Position numbers and translations under genes: made by a program
Shown here: in pieces, positions 37,160-50,100 of the stretch
How positions within the stretch are numbered: position 1 is the first letter of the stretch
Layout: each line of letters starts with the position of its first letter
Origin: Lytechinus variegatus
Taxonomy: Eukaryota; Echinodermata; Echinoidea; Temnopleuroida; Toxopneustidae
Length of the DNA stretch: 64,000 nucleotides
NCBI RefSeq assembly: GCF_018143015.1
Contig: NC_054743.1
Span: forward strand, 35,529,243-35,593,242
Reading direction: 5' to 3'
Notes under the pieces: generated by a model
Databases searched by the model: none
Seen by the model: the letters and a program-made list of their open reading frames with translations, nothing else
Told to the model about the DNA's origin: nothing

Positions 37160-37483
37160 GGCCCGTATTCTGAAGTCAGGTTTAACTTAGACCACTGCCT
37201 AAATCTGTGTTTAAGTTATGGGGAGCCCAAAATTCTAAATTTCTGTCTATATTGTATATTTGTTATGTTTACTATTTTGTTTCCTTTTGCTTTCATAACG
37301 AAGAATAATACTTCAAAATACTTCAGTTATCATTCCCAGGCAATATTATGAGCAACTTGAGCGTCAAATGAGTTGATAAATTTGACGTGTACTGTTAGTA
37401 ATTTGCTCTCGAATCGGCTATCCATAGACAAACCAAAACTTTAAACCAGGGTATAATTTAAACCTGAGTTCATAATACGGGCC
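37160..37483. mobile_element. TGGCCCG-type MITE (family C)
   Basis: Left end GGCCCGTATTCTGAAGTCAG, right end CTGAGTTCATAATACGGGCC; the internal AGGTTTAACTTAGACCA and its inverted partner are present. Confidence 0.75.
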
Positions 37484-37634
37484 ATAGAGTCTTATCAATA
37501 GTAAACAACTAAACATGTGTCTATTTATATAATTATGTTTCATTGTTAATCTCTGCGGTACAAAACTGAAAGTATATAGCTGAAAATGTAGTATAATTTG
37601 CAAAGTGGAGTCTTTACAGTGGTGTACCTAGGAT

Positions 37635-37690
37635 TTTTCACAGGGGGGGGGGGGGGGCAAATTCGTCCGCCCCAAAATTTTGGGATTAAA
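37635..37690 (+). mobile_element. Solo hAT-like left end
   Basis: CAGTGGTGTACCTAGGATTT followed by a long G run resembles the CAGTGGCG ends of other hAT-like elements here. No matching right end was found nearby; the end starts near 37617. Confidence 0.45.
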
Positions 37691-37986
37691 GAAAAGGAAC
37701 ATGATGCAAAGACAACAAGTCTTGACCAAGGTTTCCTCTCTATATCCACTAAGACAGAGAATCACCCGTCCCGATGAACTTCTTGTTGCACGCCAAGATA
37801 AAAATAAACTGGAAAACCAAGAATTAAAAAAAGGGTAAATGAGCAAAGGCGACCTGTTACGCAATTGTGGATCACGTCATCATTTAAGTATGGTAATAAT
37901 CTGAAGAAAAAAAATCTGGATGTGACTTTCAAAGAAACTCTCATCGTATAGAAGATGAGTAGAAAAAAAAGAAAGTAAGGACGTAT

Positions 37987-38310
37987 AGGCGTGTCGTGGT
38001 CCAGTGGTCAACCGAAGAATATACATAGTCTCCCGCTTTCAAACAGAGGGTCGCGGGATCGAATCCTATAGCCATGGCGTGTTTTCCTTCAGCAAGACAT
38101 TTTATCCACACTGTGCCGCACTCGACCCAGGTGAGGTGAATGGGTACCCGGTAGGAAGAAATTCATCTAATGCTCGAGCGCACGATGAAGGTAACCGTGC
38201 TAAATAAAGCCGGGGTAATAATACCATTATCATGTTAAGCAGTGCCCGCTGGGAGAACAGTTTTCAGAACTGAAGTGGCTTCGATCCTGGGTAAAATATG
38301 ACATTATTAT
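37987..38310 (+). mobile_element. tRNA-derived SINE sharing its body with 52312-52575
   Basis: Box A-like GTGGTCCAGTGG and box B-like GGGATCGAATCC, followed by the shared body CGACCCAGGTGAGGTGAATG, GGGTACCCGGTAGGAAGAAA and an ATTATTATCATTATT tail. The anticodon arm is expanded and does not fold as a tRNA. Confidence 0.75.
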
Positions 38311-40519
38311 CATTATTAACATGATTAAAGGATCGATAGTGATATAGAGAAGGGGATGGACGAAGTAAGAGATAGGAAATGGAGAGAGGGAGGAGAGGGG
38401 GATATTGTGGTGAATGTTTTTTTTTCAGATGGGTTGCATCTCTTTGAAGTCATAATTCACTGCATATTCATCTGACCATGAAATTAAATTGCCCCTGTAT
38501 TGTGTATGTGATGCTGCTTTGCAATTAGTGTGCTCAATGTTGTACTTTTATGATAAAGATGATGTGATATGATGAACTAGTGTCACAGAGCATACAAGAA
38601 CGGCTTGTGTACACAATCAGTAAATTAATTACATTCGTTTACCTGTTTAATAGCATATTACAAGGCATGGCATATAGGTCAGTCATACACACAACGTGTA
38701 TAAGAGGGTAGTGGGCTCTTTCCCTCGAAAAGATCTAACGAAAATTGCATGGCCAGGATTCGATCGATTCGTAGATCATTCTGGCGTTGTGACCGGGTTG
38801 TGCATAGTTTAGATAAGAAATTAGGAATTAATTCAACTAATCATTCGGATGGTGCGGGAGCATCACCATTATCACGCGCTGGTGGAAATTATGAAGTGGA
38901 CCAAGTGGTACGTCTATTAGCCAAATGACGTGTTAAATGCCCCCTGAGTACGTCTAATCGATCCGTATCGTAATTTTCTAGCTCTCTTGTAATAACATAA
39001 TTTGGGGAAAATAAACTAATCAATGAATCGAGTTAAGGTCAGTGTGCGATATTCTAATAGTGTGGATTAAATATTCAGTATACAGCTCGTTGATTCAATA
39101 ATGACCCGCAATTCTTGACTACTCGTCATTAAGTGGTCATTTGCCTGGAAATTGTGGTCAAATTGGTCACTAAACCGCCCTAAGAGCTACATGCATGATA
39201 GGGTTACTGTGAAGTAAAGTACTCTTAGGCGAAGTAACATACACCTGTAATCCATTTCAAGCTATGTAAGAAAGTTATGAATTGATGCCGAGGTCTAAGG
39301 TTCGAGCCATGTTCACGTCTTTCGGATGGTGACGTTAAAGGTCGGTCATAGACGTAAATAATCATATCTGATTGATACACGTCTGAACATAAAATTCGAT
39401 TACACGCATGCATCCTCGCACCAACACGCACCCCCACACACGCACACACACACACTGCTCTTTGACGTCAACGATAGTCTTCTTGTCTTATCATCTGTGA
39501 CTGCTAGTTGTATTATAATTAGCCCATCTTATATTACTCATTTTCCAACCTCGCCACCCTTTCTCCCCCCTCTCTCTCTCACTCCCTCTCTGTCTCTCTC
39601 TCTCCCTTCCTCCTACCTTTTTGTTAAAAATTAACAAAATATTAACCATACTATGAACATGGTGAATATGACTTGATAAAATTGTTTTATTGAAATGTAC
39701 AAAAATATAATCTCCTTAATTTGTAGTACCATAAGAACAAGAGGTGATTATTTAATGATGGTATACAAGATGCATTGAGCATGATAATTATCTGTCATAA
39801 TGCAACCCGAATCGTCAACTTCCGGGTGTTTTTTTAACTATTAAGTAGGTGTGGAAATATGAAGATAAATTGAAATACGATCGAATATTTTGCTTTCGGG
39901 ACGTCAACAGAGTTTCAATCTTTGAATCGTTGACTTGTAATCAAATTTGCAATTTATTGTTGTTTGGATATTTAAGTATGCAGCGCTTAGAAACATTATG
40001 TTAAGCGCTAAAGTAATGTTGCATAGTATTATTTTCCTTTTTTAATATTTTGTGGCTCACTCGTGATTTTCAAGTAGGGATGTTTCGCAAAGCTGGTCTA
40101 TGAAGTGCTAAATGTGATCCGGGTTTTTAATCCAGTTCCAACAAATTACGACAGTGTAGATTATTCTTACTGCTCTCATCCAGGCAACTTATGGCAAATA
40201 ACATACGAGTGTGAGTGATAGAATAATGACACCACGCTGCAACTTGTGATTAAATTTTAGTCAAATTGAGTGAGAAATGGATTCTGGCGTCTCATATTCC
40301 AGTCGGTCGTAAAACCATGCCTAACTTTACGAACGGCTTTGTAGAACAGCCCTCAGGCTTGATTAATGATCCGCGCGCTTCATTGATAATTAACACGCTC
40401 CCATCGCGTTCCATCGGCATGCTCGTAATGATAACGTATTTTAGCATCCAATTCGCAGATGTTTTCTGCAACGAAGAATATCTATTGAAAATGCCTGTCA
40501 TATCACAATGGACAGAATA
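38311..40519. other. Non-coding stretch
   Basis: (CA)n at 39430-39453 and (CT)n at 39568-39605. No gene signature. Confidence 0.4.
39255..39360 (+). mobile_element. Possible SINE fragment
   Basis: GGTCTAAGGTTCGAGCCATG resembles a box B region, followed by ACGTCTTTCGGATGGTGACG and TTAAAGGTCGGTC, which resembles SINE bodies. Box A was not found. Confidence 0.35.
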
Positions 40520-40832
40520 TGGCCCGTGTTCTGAAGTCAGGTTTAACTTAGACCATGGTCTAACTCTGTGCTAAAATTATGGGAAGCCGAAAGTGTCAAA
40601 ATATTTATTAAGTTGCATGTTTCTGATGTTTACTGTGCTCTTCCCTGATTCATTGACGGTGAAGACAATCATCTATTTATACTTCCCACACAATTATGAA
40701 TGATTTAAGAGCCAAATGAGCTGAAATGTGATATCTCTACTGTTAGTGATTTATGTAACAATTGGTTATCCATACTTCAACCGCAACTTTGAAGCTGAGT
40801 CTAAGTTAAACCCGACTTCAGAATACGGGCCA
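40520..40832. mobile_element. TGGCCCG-type MITE (family C), best preserved
   Basis: Ends TGGCCCGTGTTCTGAAGTCA and GACTTCAGAATACGGGCCA with ATA/TAT on the outside, fitting a TA duplication. About 313 bases, no coding capacity. Confidence 0.8.
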
Positions 40833-41114
40833 TATGGGTCATTGTCGAATGTCGGTGGGCTGGGACAGCACATCGCCTGAAGATTCGGACCGGACGAAAA
40901 AGTAATAAAATGTGTCGTTTACCAGGATGACACTTCTGGTTTGATTCTCCGATTTTCGACAAAGACTGCTTTGTTATGAATGGCTTTCGACAAAAGATTA
41001 TCAGCGTTATAGAAAGCGTCTACGAAGTAATTGCTAAAATGCCTACGAAGTACTAGTAATCCGTGCCGCTCTGCGTCGCGCGATCACTTTTCGAGGGCCG
41101 AGTCGTCTGAAGTA

Positions 41115-44100
41115 CTACGGCGCATAGGGGTCGAAGTGAGCTATGTTGTGGACGAGTTGGAGTGAGGTGAGCTGGGAGAAGAAGACTTCAAACGTATCTA
41201 AGGAAACCGTTGCTATGATGTTGGCCCTGGAGTCGGCTACACGGAAGTTGTAAAAGAGGAGGCCGTGGGTTTGGTCTATGTTGACTATGGCACCTCCATA
41301 ATAAGGAGCGAACATACCTTAAGGAAAAAATAGAGAATAAGAACAAATCAAGTGTGAGGAAGGCAGTTTTTAACAGTTGTTTTTAAACCAGCGGTTTTGA
41401 TTAAAAGTTTTAGAAATAAAGTGAAATGAGATTTGAGATGATTTTCCTGGTCCCTGACTTGTAAACATGCATTTGACTTTAAATTTCCTTCACGATTTGC
41501 CATAGACAAACAATTGCAATAAACCCATTAACTGTTTGTTCAGGGTCTGAATAGTTAAGAAATCGAAAATCTATATAATTTGCATAAATCAGATGTGTTA
41601 AGTCTTACAGACACTTTTAAAGCGATTTCATCAGATGTCAACGAGTTTCCTGATTTAACGAGTTGCAGTATTACATGGAGTGATGTAGAAAATGTCGAAA
41701 TTTGAATTTCTGAACATGTCGACAAACAATTTTCTTTCATAGGTCGACTTGACAGTATATCTCGCCATGTCGACATGCAAATGTTTGTTCTATAATGGAA
41801 TACATAATATGTTAAAAAATAAAATTAGTCGACATGTCGACATACAACTATACAGATGACATGATGACGTATCCCACATTGTCGACATATTATTACAAAT
41901 CGACTTGGCTAGATAGCGTATCTCGCCTTCTCAACATAATAAAGTGTTATTAAGTCGACATAGGAAGATAAAATATCGCGCCATCTCGTCAAGTAGATGT
42001 CAGTTTAAGGCTTCCGTAGATTGACGCTTACCCGATGTTGCAATCTGGGCGACCGGTTTGACGCTGCCGGTTACCGGATTGACTTCAACCAAATACCAAG
42101 GCGGATACTCTTGAGGAAAGAGTCCGGGTGAAACTGCAAACAGCTGTCCTGTAAAAGGAATGAAAGGGAAGAAGATAGAAAAGAAGAAATAGAGAGAGAG
42201 AGAGAGGAGGGGGGGGGATAGAGAGTGTGACGTGTGGCGGCATTATAGTTTTCTTAAAAATCTTTAACTTTAAAAATCTAACATGTTCTATCATTAGACA
42301 CTCCAGTTATTATTGGAAAATTTTTAATGTGAACTATTGAAACATTCAGTATCAATGATTGAAATTGAAGGAAAAGAAGATATTGCCGCGATTTTTTTTA
42401 TGAAATTGGAATAATACGAGCTTGAATGCTATTGTGCTTGGGTGCCAATGCTTTCTAAATCATTCCATCCAAGCAAGGAACCACGTGACACAATTAATCG
42501 CCACTCTAATTGGAGATTGGTTAAGAACAAGAAAGGAAAGCAAATATCGAAAGGCTAGCTCGGTGTCCCCATGAAGCGTTTTAAGCATTTATGTTCCCTA
42601 CTACCTGTTATGATGGATGGCGCTTTTTCTTTTAGTTACCTGTTTTTTCATATGTGTGGATTGCATTGATGGTGTACTGAGATACATCTACTTCAGTAAT
42701 ACAAGTGATATTCCTGGAAGAAAAAATTAAGTAATTATAGAACACGTGATCAAGACAATTTAAACGATCTTACCCTTTTGACGTTATTATCCAAACAAAG
42801 TGGAATGGTCGATGGACTAACAAGATGATGACCTTGAAAATCAATATTCTTTTTGCATTTATGGTATCAACGTCATAAGATGCCATTCAGTTAATTTCTA
42901 CATATTTTCTTGTTTTGAACAAAATGTTGGCAATTGCCGTTGACGTTCTGTAATAAATTCAATTCAATTCATATTTGGCACTATGAAATGCGTAGTATTT
43001 AGAAAAAAATATCTTTCAACTTCAACTGATGGAAGTAACTTGGTTTGAAGACCGATATCGCCCCTAGGATGTTCACATTGTTACTTAAATTATGCTTAAT
43101 GTCAAATCAAATAATGTATGATGCCGTAAAGTAAATATATCTGTTGTTTGTGGGAACACTCACCTCGATGTGATGTTGAAGCTGTGTATCCTTGAGTTAA
43201 GTTTGACAGGTGCGTTCTCATTGCCCATCAAAACGTAGTACATCTGACGCTTGAGGTCGACAGTTGCCCAGAGAAAATTAACGTAGAGGTTTTCGGGCGA
43301 CGGCTCGGTGAAGAGGTGGATGTGATTGCCCATGTAATCCAGGGTGCCGAACATCAATGTGAAATTACCTGATTGGATATTTAAAAAAAAAATGTTTCTC
43401 TAAGTAATGGATGGATGTTCTATAAGATGCTCGTGGCCCGTATTCTGAAGCATGGTGTAATTTACACTCAGGTTTTAAAGTTGTGGTTTAACTATGGATA
43501 GCCAATTGTTACATAATTCACTAACAGCAGAGATACAATTTATCCTCCCAAATGACTCGACTCGCAAATCATTCTCAATTGTCAAGAAAATGTGAATAAG
43601 AAAATTGATTTCACCATTAAAGAATCGGAAACTGGCACAGTACACATACTATGTAATACAAATTTCGACACTGTTGGCTTCCCATAACTTTAGCACAAGT
43701 TACACCATGGTCTATGTTAAATCCGACATCAGAATACGGGCCCAAGTTTAAATGGATTGTCACAGTCGTGAAGATATGTTGCAAAAAGTTGTTTGTGAGT
43801 AATACCTTGGTCACATTTGCTCTACGGCGGTCGTACGGCGAGTTGAAAAGAGTCGTTTCAATTTTTTTGTACCAGCTGCATATAGGTGGTTTTAATTGAA
43901 ATTAACAAAACGGCTGTTTCTTACTCCCCGTACGGCCGCCGCCGTAGATCAAATGTGACCAAGGTATGGAACATTTTCTTAGATGCTTTTTTCAGCTATA
44001 TATACATGTATAATATCCAAATCCCCCTGACATTTTGAATAGAGTAAGCCGACATGCCGTTTTCTCACTATTTAATGTCAATTATTCCCTTATTGATATC

Positions 44101-47100
44101 ACGAAAACAAAATTGTTAACAACAAAATATCGAGACACCAGATCCATTCTTGATGTTAAGAAATCATTAGGTTGTTAACAAGAGCAAATTCTTGATATAA
44201 ATAAATAAAAAAAAAGATGAAGTGAGAAAACGGTTGGCATGTACAGCGGCACACACCGGCTTAAATATACAGGTGTGACGACCCAATCAGGACGACTTTA
44301 CGAGCGATTTTCTAACTGATTTTGTTGTTGTCATTATTATTATCATTATCATCATCATCATTATTATTATCATCGTTAGCATCACCATTATTATTGTTAT
44401 CATTATTGTTATTATTATTATTCTATGATTTTATTTCTTTAAACCTTTTGGTTATCACGATAGTTTCTGATTTTTTTTCCGTCAGATTGTAATGCCAACT
44501 TTTGCTAAAGTGAAATCCGATCTGTCCTGACTAAAATTCTTGTTTCTAACCAGCATCTGAAATCAAACTTGGTTATCAATTTTGTCAAAATCTGAGTTAT
44601 GGTTATCATTATGAAATCCCGGGGGGGCCACTTACATTGACGAGTGGATACCATGCGCGACCAAAAAACACGTAAAAAGGATGTCTTTTTCACGATTGGG
44701 CACGTTACGTACGTAACGTGATAAGGGTGTCAAAAACACAAAAATAATGAAAAAAGGGTATCTATTTCGCTTGGACAATTACGTGTTTAGGGTCGAATTT
44801 GCGGGGATGATAAAACAAAATTCAAATGTTTTATAAAGGATGTCCTTTTCGCCCCAACACTACGTGTTTAGAGTCCGATTTGCGTGAGGTGTAGAAGGTG
44901 GGGTTGTACTAAACCAAATAAGGTAAAGCCGACGACCGAAGGACCCGTAACAATAAAACATTCCTGTACTTGTTTAGGGGTTCATTTCAGGGAATATTTG
45001 CCAAGATTATTGTTTTGTTTCCATTACTTGTTAAGGGTAGGGTTTGACACACCAATACTTGTTAAGGGGTGCATTTTCATAATATGGAAATTACGTGTTT
45101 AGGGTGCTTTTCGAGACCCCATGGTCGCGCATGGTATCCACTCGTGAATGGAAGTGGCCCCCCCCGGGTATGAAATCGACTCCTATATGGGGAACTGTGG
45201 TATTGCTGCACGCGTATACAAAACTCAACATTCGAACTACTTTGTTATCGAGTAATGCTTGGAATCAATCAATATGAACTCTAACTGATCTCAAATTTAA
45301 AGCATATCTGCTCACGACGGAAATCGTACTAAAAGCTGTCATTTTCCATATTTCTGTTTAGCTTTTATTCTGTCATAACTTATTTAAGGAGGTAATAAAC
45401 ACCTGGACTGTTTTTCGTTGGTTGTATTTCAAATGTCAAGAAAGTCGTCCTTTGGTACGAATTCAACGCGGCAATGTGGATGTCGGACTCTAACCCCTCG
45501 ATCTCGTACTCGCCCGCGAGTGCCATGGCAGACATGTCGATCCACAGAATTTTGTTTGGACGAGCGTCTAGGTTCCCGTTGCGATGTTCGAGAAGGAAAA
45601 GATAGGGGATTTCCCGAGAGTAACACGCGATCTGATCCATGACGAATTTGTCGGAAGGTGCGCTGAAAGAAAATGCAATTATGAAAAATGGTGAACTGAA
45701 GCTTTCAAATCTTTTTGAGCAGTCTTAATATAGCAACAAAAATGACACAAATTTACCGCCATAGCTAGGGTGACGAAATGACTGTAGAGAGGAAAAGTGC
45801 GAAAAGTGAAGACAACGAGGGAAATAGTGAGGTATATTAGGATGGTGATGACGCCCGGTGATGACGACGATGAAGATGATGTAGATAATGATGATGACGG
45901 TGCTGATAACGATGACTACTACTACGACGACGATGATGATGGTGAAGATGATGATGATGGTAATGATGATTAACATTATGACGATGACGAAAGCCTAGTC
46001 AGAAGATATGACGTTTTTAGAATAAAAGAAAAATAGGATATGAAATTTGAACTCTACAATAAAAACGATTGGTGGGGATGAAATGAAGATTGGGATTTGC
46101 CTGTTCAAAAAGAGAATTCTAAACATTTTTTTTTTCTTTAATAGATAAAATATATCTGATTCAAACTTACGTCGGTGACACTGTCCCATACTGTACGTTG
46201 GGGCCCATGCCGAAGTACAGCCCCATTCTCGATTCGATAGCTCCGGTATTAAAATCGATATTCACCAGCTTGCTCCCTGTCGTCTGCAAAGGGTCCCACG
46301 TGATGCCGTACAGCGAATTAGAAGGCGCTTTCGGTCTGATGGGGGTGACACCGGCTTCGTTCGTGTTGGTCCTTTTTACAGTGATGGGTCTCCGATGCAA
46401 GTTCATAGCCCTTTTGATGCTGACTGGAATACTATCCCTTATCTCGTTATCCAGATCCTGATATCCAGCGAAATAAATCAATTATCTTAGGCATTTTTGT
46501 AAGAAGAAACGAATTTTGTCTTTATCGAAAATACATTGCTGAATCATGATCTGATAGATGCACACTGCCAGTTTATTTTGCTAGTGTCATGAAAAACAAA
46601 ACAACAACGGAAGACAAGGGGTTGGGCTAAAAATTGGGGAGGAAGAAAATATGTTTTATGTTGAATTCATAATATTTGATTAAGTATTAGTGAAAATAGA
46701 TAAAACATTCCTTCCAATGTCTCAGTGAATACAACTGTCATAGTGCCCTTTCCTGTATTAAGAATCGTATCGTTGGGAAAATGTCTTTAAATCTTTCTTA
46801 CCTCGTCGTCGAGGAGCGATGTCGATTTGGCAGCCTTGATTGCGATGTCGGAACATTGGTAGAATATCTCCTCCCCTGCCTTGTGGCTTACATAGCGCAT
46901 GCGTAGTACGCAGTGGTCACATGACACATTCGGCATCACCTTCGTATTGAGAATTGAGAAATGATTCAACATCTTCAGAAGATCAGGAGGTAAACGAGGG
47001 GGGGGGGGCGTTTCATGAAAGGACTTGTCAGACGTTTTATCCGACAGTTACCATGGTAAAGGTGCCTCTGAGCCAATCAAAATCAAGGAAAGTTGTCAGA

Positions 47101-50100
47101 TCTGACAACTTGTTGGGTCGAAAACTTTGATGAAAAGCTCCCCAAGTGCCCAAAGGGAGCTATTCTTATTTCATATTCACGTGTGCGTTTCCTTAACGTT
47201 ATTATTCACGTAATTACGGGTCGTGTGGTCCAGTGGCTGGAGCATTGGACTCATAATCGCAAGGTTGTCAGTTCGAATCCCAACTCTGCCATTGTCTCCA
47301 CTTTGAAAAAATGCCCGAGAGTGATATCTGTCGTCTATAACATCAGCCACTATGACTGATTAACCTAGACGTAAAATGTTTCATAGATAATTGGTTGTAT
47401 ACCAGCTTGGCGTTTACCAGCAAAATGCTGTCCTGCCGAGTTCCTAAGGGAGTTACCACAAACAGAAACAGTAATGGCATACTTAATAATTCTCTTTGCG
47501 TTTCCGTATAGTATATCGATCTTTCTAACAGTAAGTGTCCTTTCCACCCAAAATGCCATTTTCCTTTGACAACAACATATTCTAAAATCATCTGCTACTC
47601 ATAACCCGCCATCGGATGCAATAATAAGCTTCTTCTTAAGCAGTTGCAATCAACGTTGCGAATTAGATTTGTTTTAGTTTCGATGAATTTCATGTTTAAA
47701 TCCATTCATATTGTTTAATCCAGCATCAGTGGCGTAGCTACGGGGGGCCTGGGGGGCACGTGCCCCCCTGAGATTTGGTGTGCCCCCCCCCCCAGGTGCC
47801 CCCCCAGAAAAAATTGGCAGAGCAAAAAAAAAGAAAAGAAAAAAGGAGAAAGAAGAAAGAAAAAGGAAAAGAAGAAGAAAGACAGAAGAAAAAAGAAGAG
47901 GAAAATAAGAGGAGGAAGACGAGTGAATGAAATAATGTGAGGGGAAGACTTGCAATTAAAAAAATTCTTTTCATGTTACTATATAAAATTTTTGCTGGCG
48001 CTTCGCGCCATAATTGCCTGTTCGATGGGATTCATATCTTGCTCAATAGGCTGATGTGGAGCAAGTTTTGAAGTCAATATGCAAAACATATTTGAGCTCG
48101 GACATCGAGCTTTCATTATTTTTTTTTCATTTACAAATTTAAGAGCTCTGTAAAATGTCCGTTTTATGGTCTACATCAGCATTTTAAGCTCACGCTGCGT
48201 GGTCACATTGTTCATGTTGTTTGATTTGCCAAGTTTATATTGTCTACGTGTATTCCATAATGTATTCAGAATGCCCAGATTTTAGGTCTAAATATAAAAC
48301 ATGCGCGATAGCCTGCATGTTCTTTATATTATCCAGTTTTACATCAGAATATCAATAATTGTCTGCTCACGCTTCACGATCGCATTATTAATGATACCCA
48401 ATTGACTATATCCTATTTATAACTTGCAAAATATGAATAGAGTGTCCCGCTTTTAGGTCTAAAATCTCAATTTTCTTCCTCTTGCGCTTCGCGCTCGCAT
48501 CAATTGATTAGTTACATACCTATCCCATTAATTAATACAAAAAGTGCTTAGAATGACCATTTTATTTTAGGTCGGAATGTCAAAAAATTTGCTCGCGCTT
48601 CGCGCTCGCATTGTTAAAATATATACCGTCTTCGTGGGTAACTGTAAGCAGTCCTTAACAGGTCCCTTTTCGATAATGCTAGAACAGTTGATAAAAATTT
48701 CTGTTCGCGCTTGGGGGTACATACGAATCTTGTTCAGGATCACACATAACATTGCCCAGAAAATTTTCAGGAAAAAATACATTAAAGTAAAAAAAAAAAT
48801 CGCTCGCGCTTCGCGCTCGCACGTTTTATAAGGCTTATGAGATTATTTTATGTTTATGTTGTTTTGTAAGAATAAAACTAAGAAGTGACTGATATAGGTG
48901 AAGATAATTTCGGGCCCCGTCCCCTATTGGCGAAAGTCGGATCTGCCCTTGTGGACACATACACACACACCGGAAAAATGGCCGGTGCCCCCCCCCCCCT
49001 GAAAAAGCAAGGACCCCCCAGTGCCCCCCGGGAAAAAAATCCTAGCTTCGCCACTGTCCAGCATTCTCATGAACGTGATAAAGTGGAAACAGTGGTAAAA
49101 TCAACCATCGCATTTTTTATTAGTAATATAACTCACCACGGGAACCGTGTAATTTCGTTGATGTCGTTGAAGGTGTTCGTTTGTATCACCAAGAAGGGTA
49201 AGCGTTTGGAAATCCGTGGAGTTCACATTTTGGGCCAGCGAAATATCCATATAACCTAGAAGAAATGGTAAAAATACATATTTTTCCTTGAGTCGTGACT
49301 AAATTTACATCGCATGTCCACCGTTTACATTTAGTGTCCAGTGAAAATTCATTGAATATGAAAACTACTTCGCCTTTAGATTCTTCATTGAATTGATAAC
49401 AGTCATATCTCTTGTGATTCTGTTAAGGACCCCGTTTTATAAAGGCTTGTTATGATATCAAATTGACAATTTTTACAAAAAGTTAACTGTCAGCGAATCA
49501 AATTGATTGATTTCAGTAGCTCTAAACTATTATTGTAAATTTGTTTTTAAAGCAAGTTCAATGAAAGAGGCCCCACGTCCAAAATGGGCGGTTCTGTGGG
49601 GCTGAAAATCGGATTGCATCTGATATTTGTTTTGTTGTTGAATTTGAATGCAACTTTTTTTCTGCTACACTTTGAGTTCTACATTTCGGATATGGGAATC
49701 CGTTTTACCAATGGCAATTCTGTCACCGTGGCAACATTAACGAAAACTTTGGATTTGGTTGCCCAGTCACATTACCATGACTAAAAAAAATATTTAAAAA
49801 ATATTTCTATAGTAAATTAGGTTCTTCATATTTTAACATAAAAATTTAACGACATGATCTCAAAAGAATTAGCAATTTTGTCAGAGGGCTTTATGGTTGG
49901 TTCTATGCCATTTGCTCCGGCGACTATTGCTCTGCTCTCAAACCTAGGTATTACTCTATACCCTATCCTAAACCTAACACTAAACCTAACATACGCCCCT
50001 ATTGCATCCCTAATCCTAGATCTTAGACGAAAGTAGGCCCAGAGCAATTGTCGCGGGAGCCAGTGGCGGACCGTGACCCGGAGGAGACAAAGCATTGGGG

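Larger units (their letters stand above)
41115..46457 (-). other. Exons 5-10: linker and putative beta-propeller region
   Basis: Residues 187-567. A basic, proline-containing linker (about 187-233) is followed by repeating units of hydrophobic strands and turns with ID..TG and V.P.TG signatures, for example LVNIDFNTG, LWIDMSAM, LVEVNPVTG and ATVSLDTFEVFF. The unit length is roughly 45-55 residues, so six or seven blades would fit. The protein ends HFDPYAP. The fold is inferred from pattern only; another all-beta fold remains possible. Confidence 0.55.

Noticed and set aside
36588..37173. Two adjacent plus-strand frames (94 and 70 codons)
   Set aside because: No family signature; sequence has weak inverted similarity and runs into a family C MITE.
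47219..47293. Functional tRNA-Met gene
   Set aside because: Acceptor stem does not pair and a SINE-like body follows.
49944..50000. Telomere-like CCTAA words
   Set aside because: Only a few irregular CCTAAAC/CCTAACA words, not a telomeric array.
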